A DNA stretch of 64,000 nucleotides, taken from NCBI RefSeq assembly GCF_025352425.1, contig NZ_JANXTI010000022.1:21959-85958 (forward strand), given 5' to 3'. The notes beneath the pieces are model-generated. The model was not told the DNA's origin, did not search any database, and worked only from the letters and a program-made list of their open reading frames with translations. The DNA comes from Flavobacterium sp. (GTDB taxonomy: Bacteria; Bacteroidota; Bacteroidia; Flavobacteriales; Flavobacteriaceae). The translations under genes were made by a program, and so were the position numbers. Shown one piece after another: positions 1-7,983 of this stretch; positions within the stretch are counted from its first letter, which is position 1; every line of letters begins with the position of its first letter.

Positions 1-128
1 AATTAATTTTGGGTGTTGGAATTAGTGAAATATTTACATTTTAAAATAGAGATTTTTACTAAATGGGGTACGGCTTCGTAAATTCTCCGTTATTTTAGTG
101 TAAAGTTATTTATTGTATCGGAAAGTAA

Positions 129-2102
129 CTATTGAATTATTACTTTCCTAGTCACAACTTTAGAATCAGAAGTTATTTTTGCCAAATAAATTCCCGAAAC
201 TAAATCGGTGTGTAACGTAATTTCTCCATTAAAATTTTGCTCAAAAACTTTTTGCCCTAGCGCAGAAAACACTTCAATTTTTGCATCAGTTGTGATTCCA
301 AAAATGCTAATGTTATCTTTTGCCGGATTTGGATATAGAACAACTTTCGCAGCATCAAAATGAGTAGTTGATAAAGATGCAAACCAGGTCTGCCCAAAGT
401 TCGCGCCAAAAACATAATCCGCTAAGTCAGGATAATCAATAAACGGATTTCTATTCATTTGCCACGTATAGATATAGTTGTTTCTGTTCAATTCAAAATC
501 ATCTTTTGGGTCAGAATGATTCCATGCTAACAACGTCATTAAATCCCCTATTTGCCCAATAATATTTTCATTCGGATTTCCATTTACAACGTTCAATCCG
601 TTGTATCGAACTGCCATATAAAAACAGGCACGAGCTACATCACCCTTCCAACTGCTGGTTGGTGTAGCTGTTGGCCCATTATAATCAACACCATAATTTC
701 TGTTATTTCGGGAAGAATTTTCCTGGCCGTCAACAGCTCTTAAATGATGCGCATCAGATAGTCCTGCACCAATATCATCGGGCCCGGTCGAAGACCAAAC
801 ATTGATTCCGTCAGGAGGCGCATTATATAAATCGCCATAATTCCCTCTTGACTGACAATAGATGTGTTCCCTATTCCATTTCCCAATAATACTGCTGCCG
901 GTTTGATAATCAATTTTAGAACGAGGCTGTTCTGTATAAATTAACCAAACTTGATTACTATTCAAAGGATTCTGATCTGCTGTTTTTAATATGTTTATAA
1001 TGTCGCCATAAGTATGCGCACGAACTACAGCCGGATTGGCAATAATATCCTGAAGAGCCTGCTTTAAAGCATTACCTGATTTTCCTTCTAAAGAGGCATA
1101 GTAACCCGCAGGTGCAGTACTTGAAATATTTCCGTAGGTAGGATTTGCCGGAGTACCAAAAGGTAATGTGAAAAAGTTGACATCATTAACCCTGATTATA
1201 CTATTATTATTGAGCACAATGTAATTAGATGGTACAGTTCCGATGCTCACTTTCATTTCTTCATCACCATCATTTGTGCCATCATTCAAAATTTGAATTA
1301 CCGTTGAAGCTGTTGCTGCTCCGGATGGAATAGTAATGTTTAGATTTCCTGTAAAATCAGATGAATTAAACGAACCATTGCTTAGTGTTATCGAGAAATT
1401 TAAATTAGAAGTTACAGCAACATCGGTCGTAAAGGTAAGCGTTATACTTTGCCCTTCTGAAATAGGGCTAATAGGGTTAGAAGTCGTTGTGATGCCGTTG
1501 TAAATAATTCCGGAACCATCATTGTTGGCTCTTGGAGTTGGTGCTTTTACTTCATAGGTTCCATCCGTTTTTCTTTGAATGGATTGTGTGGATGCTAATC
1601 CGTTGGCATTTTCATTATAACTAGTAGTTTCGCCCAAGGCAGTCATTAAAGCCGTTGCCGAAGTTGTCCCACTATTGCTGTACACTAAAGCATCAATCAA
1701 ATTTGAAGAAGTTCCGGCCGTATTGGTTGGAAAATCAGCCGCATCTCCCAAATAAATTGCTACGCCATCAGGACCATTTTGAATAGTAGCCTGCGGTATA
1801 GCATAGGATGCTGCCGGATTCACTAATGGATTTCCTAAAAGAATATTTCCATTACCATCAGTAACTAAACCATCTAAATCAACAGCATAATAACTAAGAT
1901 TTGTCAATCCCGAAGCGCTTCCATTAAAGAAAACCAATACGTAACCATCTAATGCAAAAAAGGGTGATGCCGATTTTAATTCTATAAATTCTTTGGTATC
2001 CGTAGATGGCGTATCAGGATCGATTTCATTAATAACAATTTGGGCATTACTTACTGAAAAAACAGCAAGCGCCATAAGGAGCAGTAATTTTTTAAACATC
2101 AT
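129..2102 (-). CDS. Secreted endonuclease I-family nuclease with lamin-tail and T9SS sorting domains
   Basis: Predicted extracellular DNA/RNA nuclease. Seen in order: signal peptide (MMFKKLLLLMALAVFSVSNA), a lamin-tail-like domain (about residues 20-190, beginning IVINEID), a Calx-beta-like beta-sandwich (about 205-310), an endonuclease I domain (about 330-560) with NREHIYC and DAHHLR, matching the catalytic His motifs of EndA/NucM nucleases, and a C-terminal type A sorting domain (PNPAKDN; ends KVIIQ) for T9SS export. The frame is open up to 2171, but a TATATTTG -7 box at 2120-2127 lies inside that extension, so I start at the ATG pair 2102/2099. Monocistronic on the minus strand. Family assignment is strong; substrate is inference. 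Confidence 0.88.
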   Translation of the reverse strand: MMFKKLLLLMALAVFSVSNAQIVINEIDPDTPSTDTKEFIELKSASPFFALDGYVLVFFNGSASGLTNLSYYAVDLDGLVTDGNGNILLGNPLVNPAASYAIPQATIQNGPDGVAIYLGDAADFPTNTAGTSSNLIDALVYSNSGTTSATALMTALGETTSYNENANGLASTQSIQRKTDGTYEVKAPTPRANNDGSGIIYNGITTTSNPISPISEGQSITLTFTTDVAVTSNLNFSITLSNGSFNSSDFTGNLNITIPSGAATASTVIQILNDGTNDGDEEMKVSIGTVPSNYIVLNNNSIIRVNDVNFFTLPFGTPANPTYGNISSTAPAGYYASLEGKSGNALKQALQDIIANPAVVRAHTYGDIINILKTADQNPLNSNQVWLIYTEQPRSKIDYQTGSSIIGKWNREHIYCQSRGNYGDLYNAPPDGINVWSSTGPDDIGAGLSDAHHLRAVDGQENSSRNNRNYGVDYNGPTATPTSSWKGDVARACFYMAVRYNGLNVVNGNPNENIIGQIGDLMTLLAWNHSDPKDDFELNRNNYIYTWQMNRNPFIDYPDLADYVFGANFGQTWFASLSTTHFDAAKVVLYPNPAKDNISIFGITTDAKIEVFSALGQKVFEQNFNGEITLHTDLVSGIYLAKITSDSKVVTRKVIIQ

Positions 2103-2119
2103 TCTTAAATTGTGGTTCG

Positions 2120-2127
2120 CAAATATA
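2120..2127 (-). promoter_or_regulatory. -7 promoter element of the secreted nuclease gene
   Basis: TATATTTG on the minus strand matches the Bacteroidota TAnnTTTG consensus. It lies about 18-20 nt before the ATG pair at 2102/2099 and so fixes the start of that gene. No clear -33 TTTG was found. Confidence 0.6.
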
Positions 2128-2298
2128 TCTATTAGAAAAAGCAAAACATAATTCCACCTTTTAATTAACAATAAAAAGGCGCCAAACCTGTTTACTAAGA
2201 AAAAATCTTTAAATATTTGTAGCTATAAACTTGGTGTAAAAATTAAACCGTGCATTTTCAATTCAATTACACTATTTTTACAAAATCAATCTTTAGTA

Positions 2299-3090
2299 GT
2301 GTTAGAACTTTTAGGTTATATCGGGGCTTTATTTATTGGAATAGTATTAGGAATTACCGGCGGTGGCGGTTCGATACTAACGGTTCCCATATTGGTTTTT
2401 ATTCTAAATTATAATCCGATAATCGCTACTGCTTATTCATTATTTATCGTTGGAACAACGTCTGGATTTGGTACCATCCAGAATTTAAAAAAAGGACTTG
2501 TCGTTCCAAAAACGGCGATACAATTTGCTATTCCTTCGGTGATTGGCGTTTACTTAACCCGTAAATTTATTGTGCCAAGAATACCGGAAACAATATTTTA
2601 TTTTGGTTCTATCCAATTATCAAAAGCCACTTTTCTGATGTTGATTTTTGCCATCGTTATGTTTATGGCTGCCTATTCGATGCTGAAAACAAAACAAGAA
2701 AGTGACGTTGTCGATTTTAAAACCAAATCTTTGTCAGTTGTTATTATCCAGCTGTTCTTTGTGGGGATTTTAATTGGATTGATTGGTGCCGGCGGTGGTT
2801 TTTTAATTATTCCTGCTTTGTTGAAATTTGCCAAATTACCAATGAAAAAAGCCATTGGCACTTCGTTGTTGATTATTACTATTAACTCGCTGATTGGCTT
2901 TACAGGTGATGTTCAAAATATGGAAATCGATTGGGCATTCCTCATTTCGTTTACCACTTTTTCTGTGATTGGAATTTTTATTGGTCTTTATATTCAACAT
3001 TATATTAATGACAAACACTTGAAAAAAATATTTGGCTTTTTTGTTTTAATAATGTCATTCTTGATTCTTTTCAAGGAGCTTCTATCATAA
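2299..3090 (+). CDS. TSUP (TauE/SafE) family permease, probable sulfite/sulfonate exporter
   Basis: Inner-membrane protein of 263 aa with about eight hydrophobic segments arranged as two repeats. Each repeat opens with the family's glycine-rich motif: GITGGGGSILTVPIL near residue 19 and GLIGAGGGFLIIPAL near residue 160. TSUP proteins move sulfite, sulfonates or other small anions, and the substrate cannot be read from sequence. The start is a GTG. The next gene, 92 bp downstream on the same strand, is a persulfide-dioxygenase-like MBL/rhodanese enzyme that would release sulfite, which makes sulfite export the most likely role here (inference). Confidence 0.85.
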   Translation: MLELLGYIGALFIGIVLGITGGGGSILTVPILVFILNYNPIIATAYSLFIVGTTSGFGTIQNLKKGLVVPKTAIQFAIPSVIGVYLTRKFIVPRIPETIFYFGSIQLSKATFLMLIFAIVMFMAAYSMLKTKQESDVVDFKTKSLSVVIIQLFFVGILIGLIGAGGGFLIIPALLKFAKLPMKKAIGTSLLIITINSLIGFTGDVQNMEIDWAFLISFTTFSVIGIFIGLYIQHYINDKHLKKIFGFFVLIMSFLILFKELLS

Positions 3091-3109
3091 ATATGCTAAA
3101 TTCATCACT

Positions 3110-3136
3110 TATCTTTGTAGTTATTATTTAATTTTG
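3110..3136 (+). promoter_or_regulatory. Two candidate -7 boxes before the MBL/rhodanese gene
   Basis: TATCTTTG (3110-3117) and TAATTTTG (3129-3136) both match TAnnTTTG upstream of the ATG at 3183. Their presence after the TSUP stop suggests the downstream gene has its own promoter. Confidence 0.45.
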
Positions 3137-3182
3137 CAACCCGAGACCTTTGGGTCGAAGTGTACGAAAAAAATTTTTGGTT

Positions 3183-4595
3183 ATGAAAATCGAACAAATA
3201 TATACCGGATGCATTGCTCAAGCCGCTTATTATCTTGAAAGCAATGGCGAAGCAGCAATCTTTGATCCACTGCGTGAAGTGCAACCTTATCTTGACAGAG
3301 CCAAAAAGGATAATGCCAAAATTAAATACATCTTTGAAACTCATTTTCATGCCGATTTTGTCTCCGGACATCTAGACTTGGCAGATAAAAGCGGTGGAGA
3401 AATTGTGTACGGTCCAACGGCTAATCCGGAATTTAAAGCCATAATCGCTACCGATAACCAAGAGTTTAAAGTTGGCAATTATACTGTTAAAGCATTGCAC
3501 ACACCGGGACATACTCTAGAAAGTACTTGTTATTTACTAATTGATGAAAACGGAAAGCAACACGGAATCATTTCTGGCGACACCTTGTTTATTGGTGACG
3601 TTGGCCGACCTGATTTGGCTCAGGCCATGACAGATGATTTAACTCAGGAAAAGTTGGCAGGCTATCTTTTTGATTCATTACGAAATAAAATCATGCCTTT
3701 ATCTGATGATTTGATGGTTTATCCCAGTCATGGTGCAGGAAGCGCCTGCGGAAAAAACATGAGCAAAGAAACCACGGATACTTTGGGCAACCAGAAAAGA
3801 ACAAATTATGCATTGCGGACTGATATGACCAAAGAAGAATTTACCAAAGAATTACTTGATGGTTTGGGGCTTCCGCCAGCGTACTTCCCTCAAAACGTTA
3901 TGATGAATATCAAAGGATATGACAGTTTGGACAGTATTATTCTTAAGAGCAATATTGGACTTTCGCCAAGAGAATTTGAAGCGGTTGCCAATCAGGGCGA
4001 TGTTATAGTTTTGGATGTAAGACATGAAGATGACTTTGTAAAAGCGCATATTCCGAATTCGATATTTATTGGTATTCAGGGAAATTTTGCGCCATGGGTT
4101 GGTTCAATGTTGCGTGATATTAACCAAAAACTATTGTTAGTTATTCCTCAAGGAAGAGAAGAAGAAACGATTACAAGATTATCGCGTGTTGGTTTTGACC
4201 ATGTCCTGGGATTTCTGAAAGATGGCATCGATGCATGGAAAAAAGCCGATTTTGAAACGGATAGCATTCATTCTATTTCACCCGAAAAATTTGCCATCGA
4301 ATTAAATTCAAAAAGTATAGTAGTTGACGCCAGAAAACCAAGCGAATATGAAGCCGAACATGTGGAGAAAGCCTTGAATATTCCTTTAGATACAATCAAT
4401 GAAAACTTTCAAAGTGTTCCGAAGGGAAATGATTTCTTTTTGCATTGTGCAGGCGGCTACCGTTCTGTTGTTATGGCATCTATCCTAAAATCGAGAGGAA
4501 TCCATAATCTTATCAATATTGAAAAAGGAATGAGTGGTATTAAACAAACAAGCGTGAGTTGTACAAAATTTGATTGCCCATCAACAAAAAAATAA
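3183..4595 (+). CDS. MBL-fold persulfide dioxygenase-like enzyme with two rhodanese domains
   Basis: 470-aa cytoplasmic protein. The N-terminal metallo-beta-lactamase domain carries HFHADFVSGH, the GHTLEST His and SGDTLFIGDVGRPDL, characteristic of ETHE1-type persulfide dioxygenases, which oxidise glutathione- or low-molecular-weight persulfide to sulfite. Two rhodanese modules follow (about 255-345 and 365-465). Only the second keeps the catalytic Cys loop (HCAGGYRS); the first has PQGREEE there and should be inactive. The frame extends back to 3150, but the ATG at 3183 begins the conserved MKIEQIYTGC start. The TSUP permease just upstream suggests a sulfide/persulfide detoxification pair with sulfite export. 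Confidence 0.87.
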   Translation: MKIEQIYTGCIAQAAYYLESNGEAAIFDPLREVQPYLDRAKKDNAKIKYIFETHFHADFVSGHLDLADKSGGEIVYGPTANPEFKAIIATDNQEFKVGNYTVKALHTPGHTLESTCYLLIDENGKQHGIISGDTLFIGDVGRPDLAQAMTDDLTQEKLAGYLFDSLRNKIMPLSDDLMVYPSHGAGSACGKNMSKETTDTLGNQKRTNYALRTDMTKEEFTKELLDGLGLPPAYFPQNVMMNIKGYDSLDSIILKSNIGLSPREFEAVANQGDVIVLDVRHEDDFVKAHIPNSIFIGIQGNFAPWVGSMLRDINQKLLLVIPQGREEETITRLSRVGFDHVLGFLKDGIDAWKKADFETDSIHSISPEKFAIELNSKSIVVDARKPSEYEAEHVEKALNIPLDTINENFQSVPKGNDFFLHCAGGYRSVVMASILKSRGIHNLINIEKGMSGIKQTSVSCTKFDCPSTKK

Positions 4596-4640
4596 ATCAA
4601 AAAAAAGTTAATTAACTAATTATTCAAAAGGCAAATTAGA

Positions 4641-4648
4641 TACATTTG
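4641..4648 (+). promoter_or_regulatory. -7 promoter element of the split TlpA-type gene
   Basis: TACATTTG matches TAnnTTTG and is followed by a 27-nt A-rich leader to the ATG at 4676. Confidence 0.55.
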
Positions 4649-4675
4649 CATTCGTTAAAAATTTAAAACAAAAAA

Positions 4676-5404
4676 ATGAAAAAAATACTTCTTTTAGTAG
4701 CTGTTGCCGTAGTTCTGTTTTCATGCAAGAAATTAGGTGAAGGCGAATATGAAATTACTGGAACTGTGAAAGGAATGAAAACCGGATTAGTTTTCTTAGA
4801 AAAACAAGGTCAAATGGGTATGGGTCCACAAGCCATCGATACGGTAAAAATCGTTGATGGAAAATTTGAAATCAAAGGAAAAACGGCAGAACCGGAAATT
4901 CATTTTCTTCAAATTGATAAAGTAAACGGTAAAATTCCTTTTATTCTTGAAGGGGGTGAGATTGCAATTACCGTTGATAAAGACAGTGTATTCAAATCGA
5001 AATTAGCAGGTACTTACAGTAATGAAGAGTTTACGAAATTCAATGATGAATCTACTAAAATTCAAAAAAATCTGCAAAAAAGTGTGATGGCTTTTCAGAT
5101 GAAAAACATGGCTGTGATGAATGAGGCGCAGAAAAACAATGATACGGTGACAATGAACAACCTGAGAAACGAATATGATTTAGTTCAAAAGCCAATAACA
5201 GATTACACTTTTGGTTATCCAAAAACGCATCCAAAATCATTTATCAGTGTTTTGATTATTCAAATGATGTCTAACAATCCTAAGTATACAAAAGATATCG
5301 ATGGGCTTTATAATTCAATTGATGAATCATTGAAAAAGACAAAACCTGGAAAAGCAATTAAGCTAAACATAGACAGTTTAAAAAAAAAGCCAGCGGTAAA
5401 GTAA
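4676..5404 (+). CDS. TlpA-type lipoprotein, N-terminal (DUF4369) portion before a frameshift
   Basis: Starts with a lipoprotein signal peptide (MKKILLLVAVAVVLFSCKK, lipobox Cys17) and a DUF4369 domain (about residues 25-125), the standard N-terminal half of Bacteroidota periplasmic thiol-disulfide oxidoreductases. In its own frame it stops at 5402-5404 after 242 aa. The missing thioredoxin domain lies immediately downstream in the -1 frame, and re-reading one base in the A9 run at 5380-5388 joins them into a normal 382-aa protein. It may be a product in its own right, half of a frameshift-expressed protein, or the result of a one-base error. Confidence 0.75.
   Translation: MKKILLLVAVAVVLFSCKKLGEGEYEITGTVKGMKTGLVFLEKQGQMGMGPQAIDTVKIVDGKFEIKGKTAEPEIHFLQIDKVNGKIPFILEGGEIAITVDKDSVFKSKLAGTYSNEEFTKFNDESTKIQKNLQKSVMAFQMKNMAVMNEAQKNNDTVTMNNLRNEYDLVQKPITDYTFGYPKTHPKSFISVLIIQMMSNNPKYTKDIDGLYNSIDESLKKTKPGKAIKLNIDSLKKKPAVK
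5380..5389 (+). other. Slippery A9G run joining the two halves of the TlpA-type gene
   Basis: Nine A residues followed by G. In the upstream frame this reads TTA AAA AAA AAG, containing A_AAA_AAG, the heptamer used for -1 ribosomal frameshifting in E. coli dnaX. A -1 slip here continues without a stop into the thioredoxin frame. Nine A's is also about the length at which RNA polymerase slips and at which sequencing errors occur. A hairpin (5408-5414 with 5419-5425, loop TCAA) lies 18 nt downstream. Confidence 0.6.
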
Positions 5405-5823
5405 TTAGTGTTGGTCAACCAGCACCTGACTTCAAAGCACCTACTCCGGAAGGAAAATTAGGTTCTTTAAAAGAAAGCTTGGGGAAAGCAACTTTAATTG
5501 ATTTTTGGGCATCATGGTGTGCCCCTTGCAGACAAGAAAATCCAAATGTTGTAGCGCTTTACAATGATTTTCACGGTAAAGGATTGAATATTATTAGTGT
5601 TTCTCTGGATGAAGATGCTGCAAAATGGAAAGACGCTATTGCTAAAGACAAGCTAATCTGGACACAGGTTTCTAATTTGAAAGAGATGCAGGATCCCATT
5701 GCTTTGCAATATGGAGTCACTCAAATCCCTACAACTTTTTTGTTGGATGCCTCCGGAAAAGTTGTTGCTGTAGATTTAAGAGGTGATAATTTGAAAGTAA
5801 AAATAAAAGAACTCTTAAGGTAA
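5389..5823 (+). CDS. TlpA-type thioredoxin-fold portion, -1 frame continuation
   Basis: Catalytic thioredoxin/AhpC-TSA half of the split periplasmic oxidoreductase. The frame is open from the slippery site and reads through VGQPAPDFKAPTPEGK, the usual entry to a TlpA domain, then FWASWCAPCRQ with the CxxC at residues 282 and 285 of the fused product, and the cis-Pro segment QIPTTFLLD. The only independent start is a TTG at 5479, which would remove the first strands of the fold and leave no signal peptide. It is therefore probably expressed only as a fusion with the upstream half. It should reduce or oxidise disulfides in the envelope. A terminator hairpin follows at 5850. Confidence 0.7.
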   Translation, partial: ASGKVISVGQPAPDFKAPTPEGKLGSLKESLGKATLIDFWASWCAPCRQENPNVVALYNDFHGKGLNIISVSLDEDAAKWKDAIAKDKLIWTQVSNLKEMQDPIALQYGVTQIPTTFLLDASGKVVAVDLRGDNLKVKIKELLR

Positions 5824-5849
5824 AATAATACTGAAACAGTACCATATAG

Positions 5850-5877
5850 AAAAAATCTCCCGAAGGAGATTTTTTTA
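5850..5877 (+). terminator. Rho-independent terminator after the TlpA-type gene
   Basis: Stem AAAAATCTCC / GGAGATTTTT with a CGAA loop, followed by a T run, 27 nt after the stop at 5823. Confidence 0.85.
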
Positions 5878-5930
5878 TTTTACTTATAACCAAAACGTTG
5901 GGAAAAGCCAGTTAAATTCGCTGTTTTTTA

Positions 5931-5961
5931 TTTGCGAAGCTGAAAAGTGTTTTTATATTTG
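5931..5961 (+). promoter_or_regulatory. Complete Bacteroidota promoter of tRNA-Tyr
   Basis: TTTG (5931-5934), 19-nt spacer, TATATTTG (5954-5961): a near-ideal sigma-ABfr promoter. The mature tRNA begins 18 nt downstream. Confidence 0.75.
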
Positions 5962-5979
5962 CAACCGAAACAAGCAAAT

Positions 5980-6060
5980 GGGGAGATACTCAAGCGGCCA
6001 ACGAGGGCAGACTGTAAATCTGCTGTGAGAACTTCGCAGGTTCGAATCCTGCTCTCCCCA
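5980..6060 (+). tRNA. tRNA-Tyr (anticodon GTA)
   Basis: Acceptor stem GGGGAGA (5980-5986) pairs with TCTCCCC (6053-6059), discriminator A6060. The anticodon stem is GCAGA/TCTGC (6007-6011 and 6019-6023) around loop CTGTAAA with GTA at 6014-6016. A long variable arm, expected for a class II tRNA-Tyr, and a T arm with TTCGAAT follow. CCA is not encoded. Confidence 0.97.
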
Positions 6061-6082
6061 CGAATAAATAGAACAAGAAAGG

Positions 6083-6113
6083 AAAACGCCAAGCTAACTT
6101 GAGCGTTTTTTTG
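6083..6113 (+). terminator. Terminator hairpin after tRNA-Tyr
   Basis: Imperfect hairpin: AAAACGC pairs with GCGTTTT around an inner AAG/CTT stem, followed by a T run. It ends the tRNA transcript. Confidence 0.65.
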
Positions 6114-6157
6114 TTTGAATAAAACCGTCTTGAGTCGTAACTGCTTGGTATGACTAG

Positions 6158-6357
6158 TTCGGTCGACGTCATATTAGCTTCGGTCAATGTCAAATTGGTT
6201 TCGGTCGATGTCATATTAGCTTCGGTCGATGTCATACTACCTTCGGTCGACGTCATATTAGCTTCGGTCGATGTCAAATTGGTTTCGGTCGACGTCAAAT
6301 TAACTTCGGTCGACGTCAAATTAGCTTCGGTTGACGTGATATTGGTTTCGGTTGATT
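6158..6357 (+). repeat. 21-bp tandem repeat, about 9.5 copies
   Basis: Nine full head-to-tail 21-bp units starting at 6158 (consensus TTCGGTCGACGTCATATTAG plus C) and a partial tenth. Units differ mainly at the GTCGAC core (GTCGAT, GTCAAT, GTTGAC variants) and in the tail (ATATTAGC, AAATTGGT, ACTACC). Because 21 is divisible by three, both strands stay open across the block (SVDVILA units on plus, TSTEANM units on minus). Neither frame has a convincing start, and the minus-strand frame runs into the tRNA, so I call it non-coding repeat DNA. There is nothing else recognisable between 6114 and 6464. Confidence 0.9.
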
Positions 6358-6464
6358 ACTTTTTTTCTAATGTTTAATTCACTGGGTAATGTTAATTAAC
6401 TGTATAAAGTCTCCCTCGCGGAAGGCAAAAGAAAATTGTTTTGAGTTTTAGCCGGAAAATATCG

Positions 6465-6506
6465 AACAAAAAAACTCTTCAAGAAAATTGAAGAGTTTTT
6501 TTGTTT
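6465..6506. terminator. Long bidirectional terminator hairpin
   Basis: Perfect 18-bp arms (6465-6482 and 6489-6506, with T6488 in the loop), A-rich on the left and T-rich on the right, core CTCTTCAA/TTGAAGAG. It sits just downstream of the minus-strand SIMPL gene, whose transcript it should end. Confidence 0.8.
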
Positions 6507-6524
6507 AGTAGCATGCCGAACTTT

Positions 6525-7217
6525 TTATTCCAACGCAAAAGTTACGCTTACATTCGTATTTATTTCTAATTCGCCAACAGCTAACGTTTCTCTTGGCGCT
6601 CCGGCGTCTTCAGCCATCGCCATCATATTTCCTTTATACATTGGTTGTGGAGTATAACTTTGCGAGTTGTCAGTAATTAGCAATGCTTTTCCAACTTTCT
6701 GACCCAAAACGGAAACATAATCCTGTGCTTTTTGTTTGGCATTCAAAATGGCTTTTTTTCGGGCGTCTCTTTCGTACTCATCCATTTTAGACGATTTGAA
6801 TTCAACTCCACTGATAGAGTTTACTCCTGCATCATTCAAGCCCATCATTACATGATCATATTTTGATAAATCCTTAAGTGTGATACTTAATGTCTGACTG
6901 GCCTGAAAATTATATTTCTTTTTTTCGTAATCATAGCTTTTATACAAGCTAACATTGTTTGTTTTATAATCGGTAGCAGGAATACCGCTTTTCTTTAAAA
7001 ACTTAATCACTTTATCCACTACTTCATCATTCAGTGTTTTTACTTCCTTGGCGTCCTTACCCGAATTTTGAAAACCAACTGTTACCACTGCTTGATCCGG
7101 CACTATTTTTACTTTTCCTTCTCCGGTAACCGAAATTTGTGGCACTTGGTTTCTTTGTTCTTGTGCTTGTAATGCTATAGCGAAAAAGGTTGCTATAATT
7201 AAAAATGATTTCTTCAT
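6525..7217 (-). CDS. SIMPL (DUF541) domain periplasmic protein
   Basis: 230-aa protein with a signal peptide (MKKSFLIIATFFAIALQAQ) and one SIMPL/DUF541 domain covering the rest. Typical segments are QISVTGEGKVKIVPDQAVV, DYKTNNVSLY and LNAKQKAQDYVSVLGQKVG. Family members are periplasmic or outer-membrane proteins of poorly defined function, linked to oxidative or membrane stress in other bacteria. It lies 50 bp downstream of the rhomboid gene on the same strand, so the two may be cotranscribed. No catalytic motif is evident. Confidence 0.85.
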   Translation of the reverse strand: MKKSFLIIATFFAIALQAQEQRNQVPQISVTGEGKVKIVPDQAVVTVGFQNSGKDAKEVKTLNDEVVDKVIKFLKKSGIPATDYKTNNVSLYKSYDYEKKKYNFQASQTLSITLKDLSKYDHVMMGLNDAGVNSISGVEFKSSKMDEYERDARKKAILNAKQKAQDYVSVLGQKVGKALLITDNSQSYTPQPMYKGNMMAMAEDAGAPRETLAVGELEINTNVSVTFALE

Positions 7218-7267
7218 AATACTTATTTTTATTGGTTGTTGTTCCTGCTTTTCAAAAGTTGTGCCAA

Positions 7268-7909
7268 TTATAATTTTCCCATTTTGGCCATTATAAAAAG
7301 GATGATAATTGGGATTGCTAAAAGAATAACCATGAAAGTGCTTTGTTCAAAAAGCATCGGGTCTTTTAACAAGGTGATAGCATAACCGCCAATGGCTCCA
7401 CCAAAATGCGCTGTGTGTCCAATATTATCTCTTTTTGATTTCATTCCATAAATAGAATACAATAAATACCCAATTCCGAATATATATGCAGGCATTGGTA
7501 TAACTCCAAAAATGCCAATCGTCATGTCGGGATATAATAAAATTGCGGAATATATAATTCCGGTCACCGCACCCGAAGCACCCACCGCCCGATAATTATA
7601 TTCATTACCATGAAAAACCATTGTGAGCAAACTACCAAAAATCAAACTTCCCGCATAGATTAACAGAAAACTGAGATTCCCTAGGGTTTCCGTTACTACT
7701 GGGGCAAACGAATACAAAGCAATCATATTGAACAACAAGTGCACAGCATCCGCATGCAGAAAAGCAGAAGAAACCATTCTTATTTGTTCACCGGCACGAA
7801 TGCTTCCCACATGAAATTGATACTTTCTAAAAAAAGATTCATCGTTGAATCCTTTCATGCTTATGAGCACATTAGTCGCTATTATGGATAATAAAAAAAT
7901 GTTGACCAT
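7268..7909 (-). CDS. Rhomboid family intramembrane serine protease
   Basis: Integral-membrane protease of about 213 aa with six predicted transmembrane helices. The family signature is intact: HLLFNM in the second helix, the nucleophile Ser in GASGAV, and the partner His in AHFGGAIGG. It cleaves transmembrane helices of other membrane proteins; substrates are unknown. The frame is open to 7963, but the ATG at 7909 (MVNIFLLSIIATNVLIS) gives the usual rhomboid beginning directly at the first helix, so I prefer it. Possible operon with the SIMPL gene. Catalytic dyad present, so activity is expected. Confidence 0.88.
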   Translation of the reverse strand: MVNIFLLSIIATNVLISMKGFNDESFFRKYQFHVGSIRAGEQIRMVSSAFLHADAVHLLFNMIALYSFAPVVTETLGNLSFLLIYAGSLIFGSLLTMVFHGNEYNYRAVGASGAVTGIIYSAILLYPDMTIGIFGVIPMPAYIFGIGYLLYSIYGMKSKRDNIGHTAHFGGAIGGYAITLLKDPMLFEQSTFMVILLAIPIIILFIMAKMGKL

Positions 7910-7983
7910 TTGAAATATTTTCAGTAAAAATAATACTTCTTTAGCAATTGATAAATAGAACACGTTAAAATCACTTTAAACTT

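Noticed and set aside
1-128. Left window edge, checked for an insertion-sequence end, terminator or gene remnant
   Set aside because: No inverted repeat, T tract or reading frame could be supported.
5408-5425. Hairpin as a frameshift stimulator
   Set aside because: It begins 18 nt after the slippery site, whereas known stimulators sit about 5-9 nt away. Kept only as a weak supporting feature.
5990-6319. Minus-strand frame of 109 codons made mostly of TSTEANM repeats
   Set aside because: It runs through the 21-bp tandem repeat and into the tRNA-Tyr gene. Its openness is explained by the repeat length being a multiple of three, and no promoter or family match was seen.
6158-6357. CRISPR array
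   Set aside because: Units are contiguous with no unique spacers and no cas genes nearby.
6150-6377. Plus-strand frame of SVDVILA repeats
   Set aside because: Same repeat artefact on the other strand. No convincing start context and no fold.
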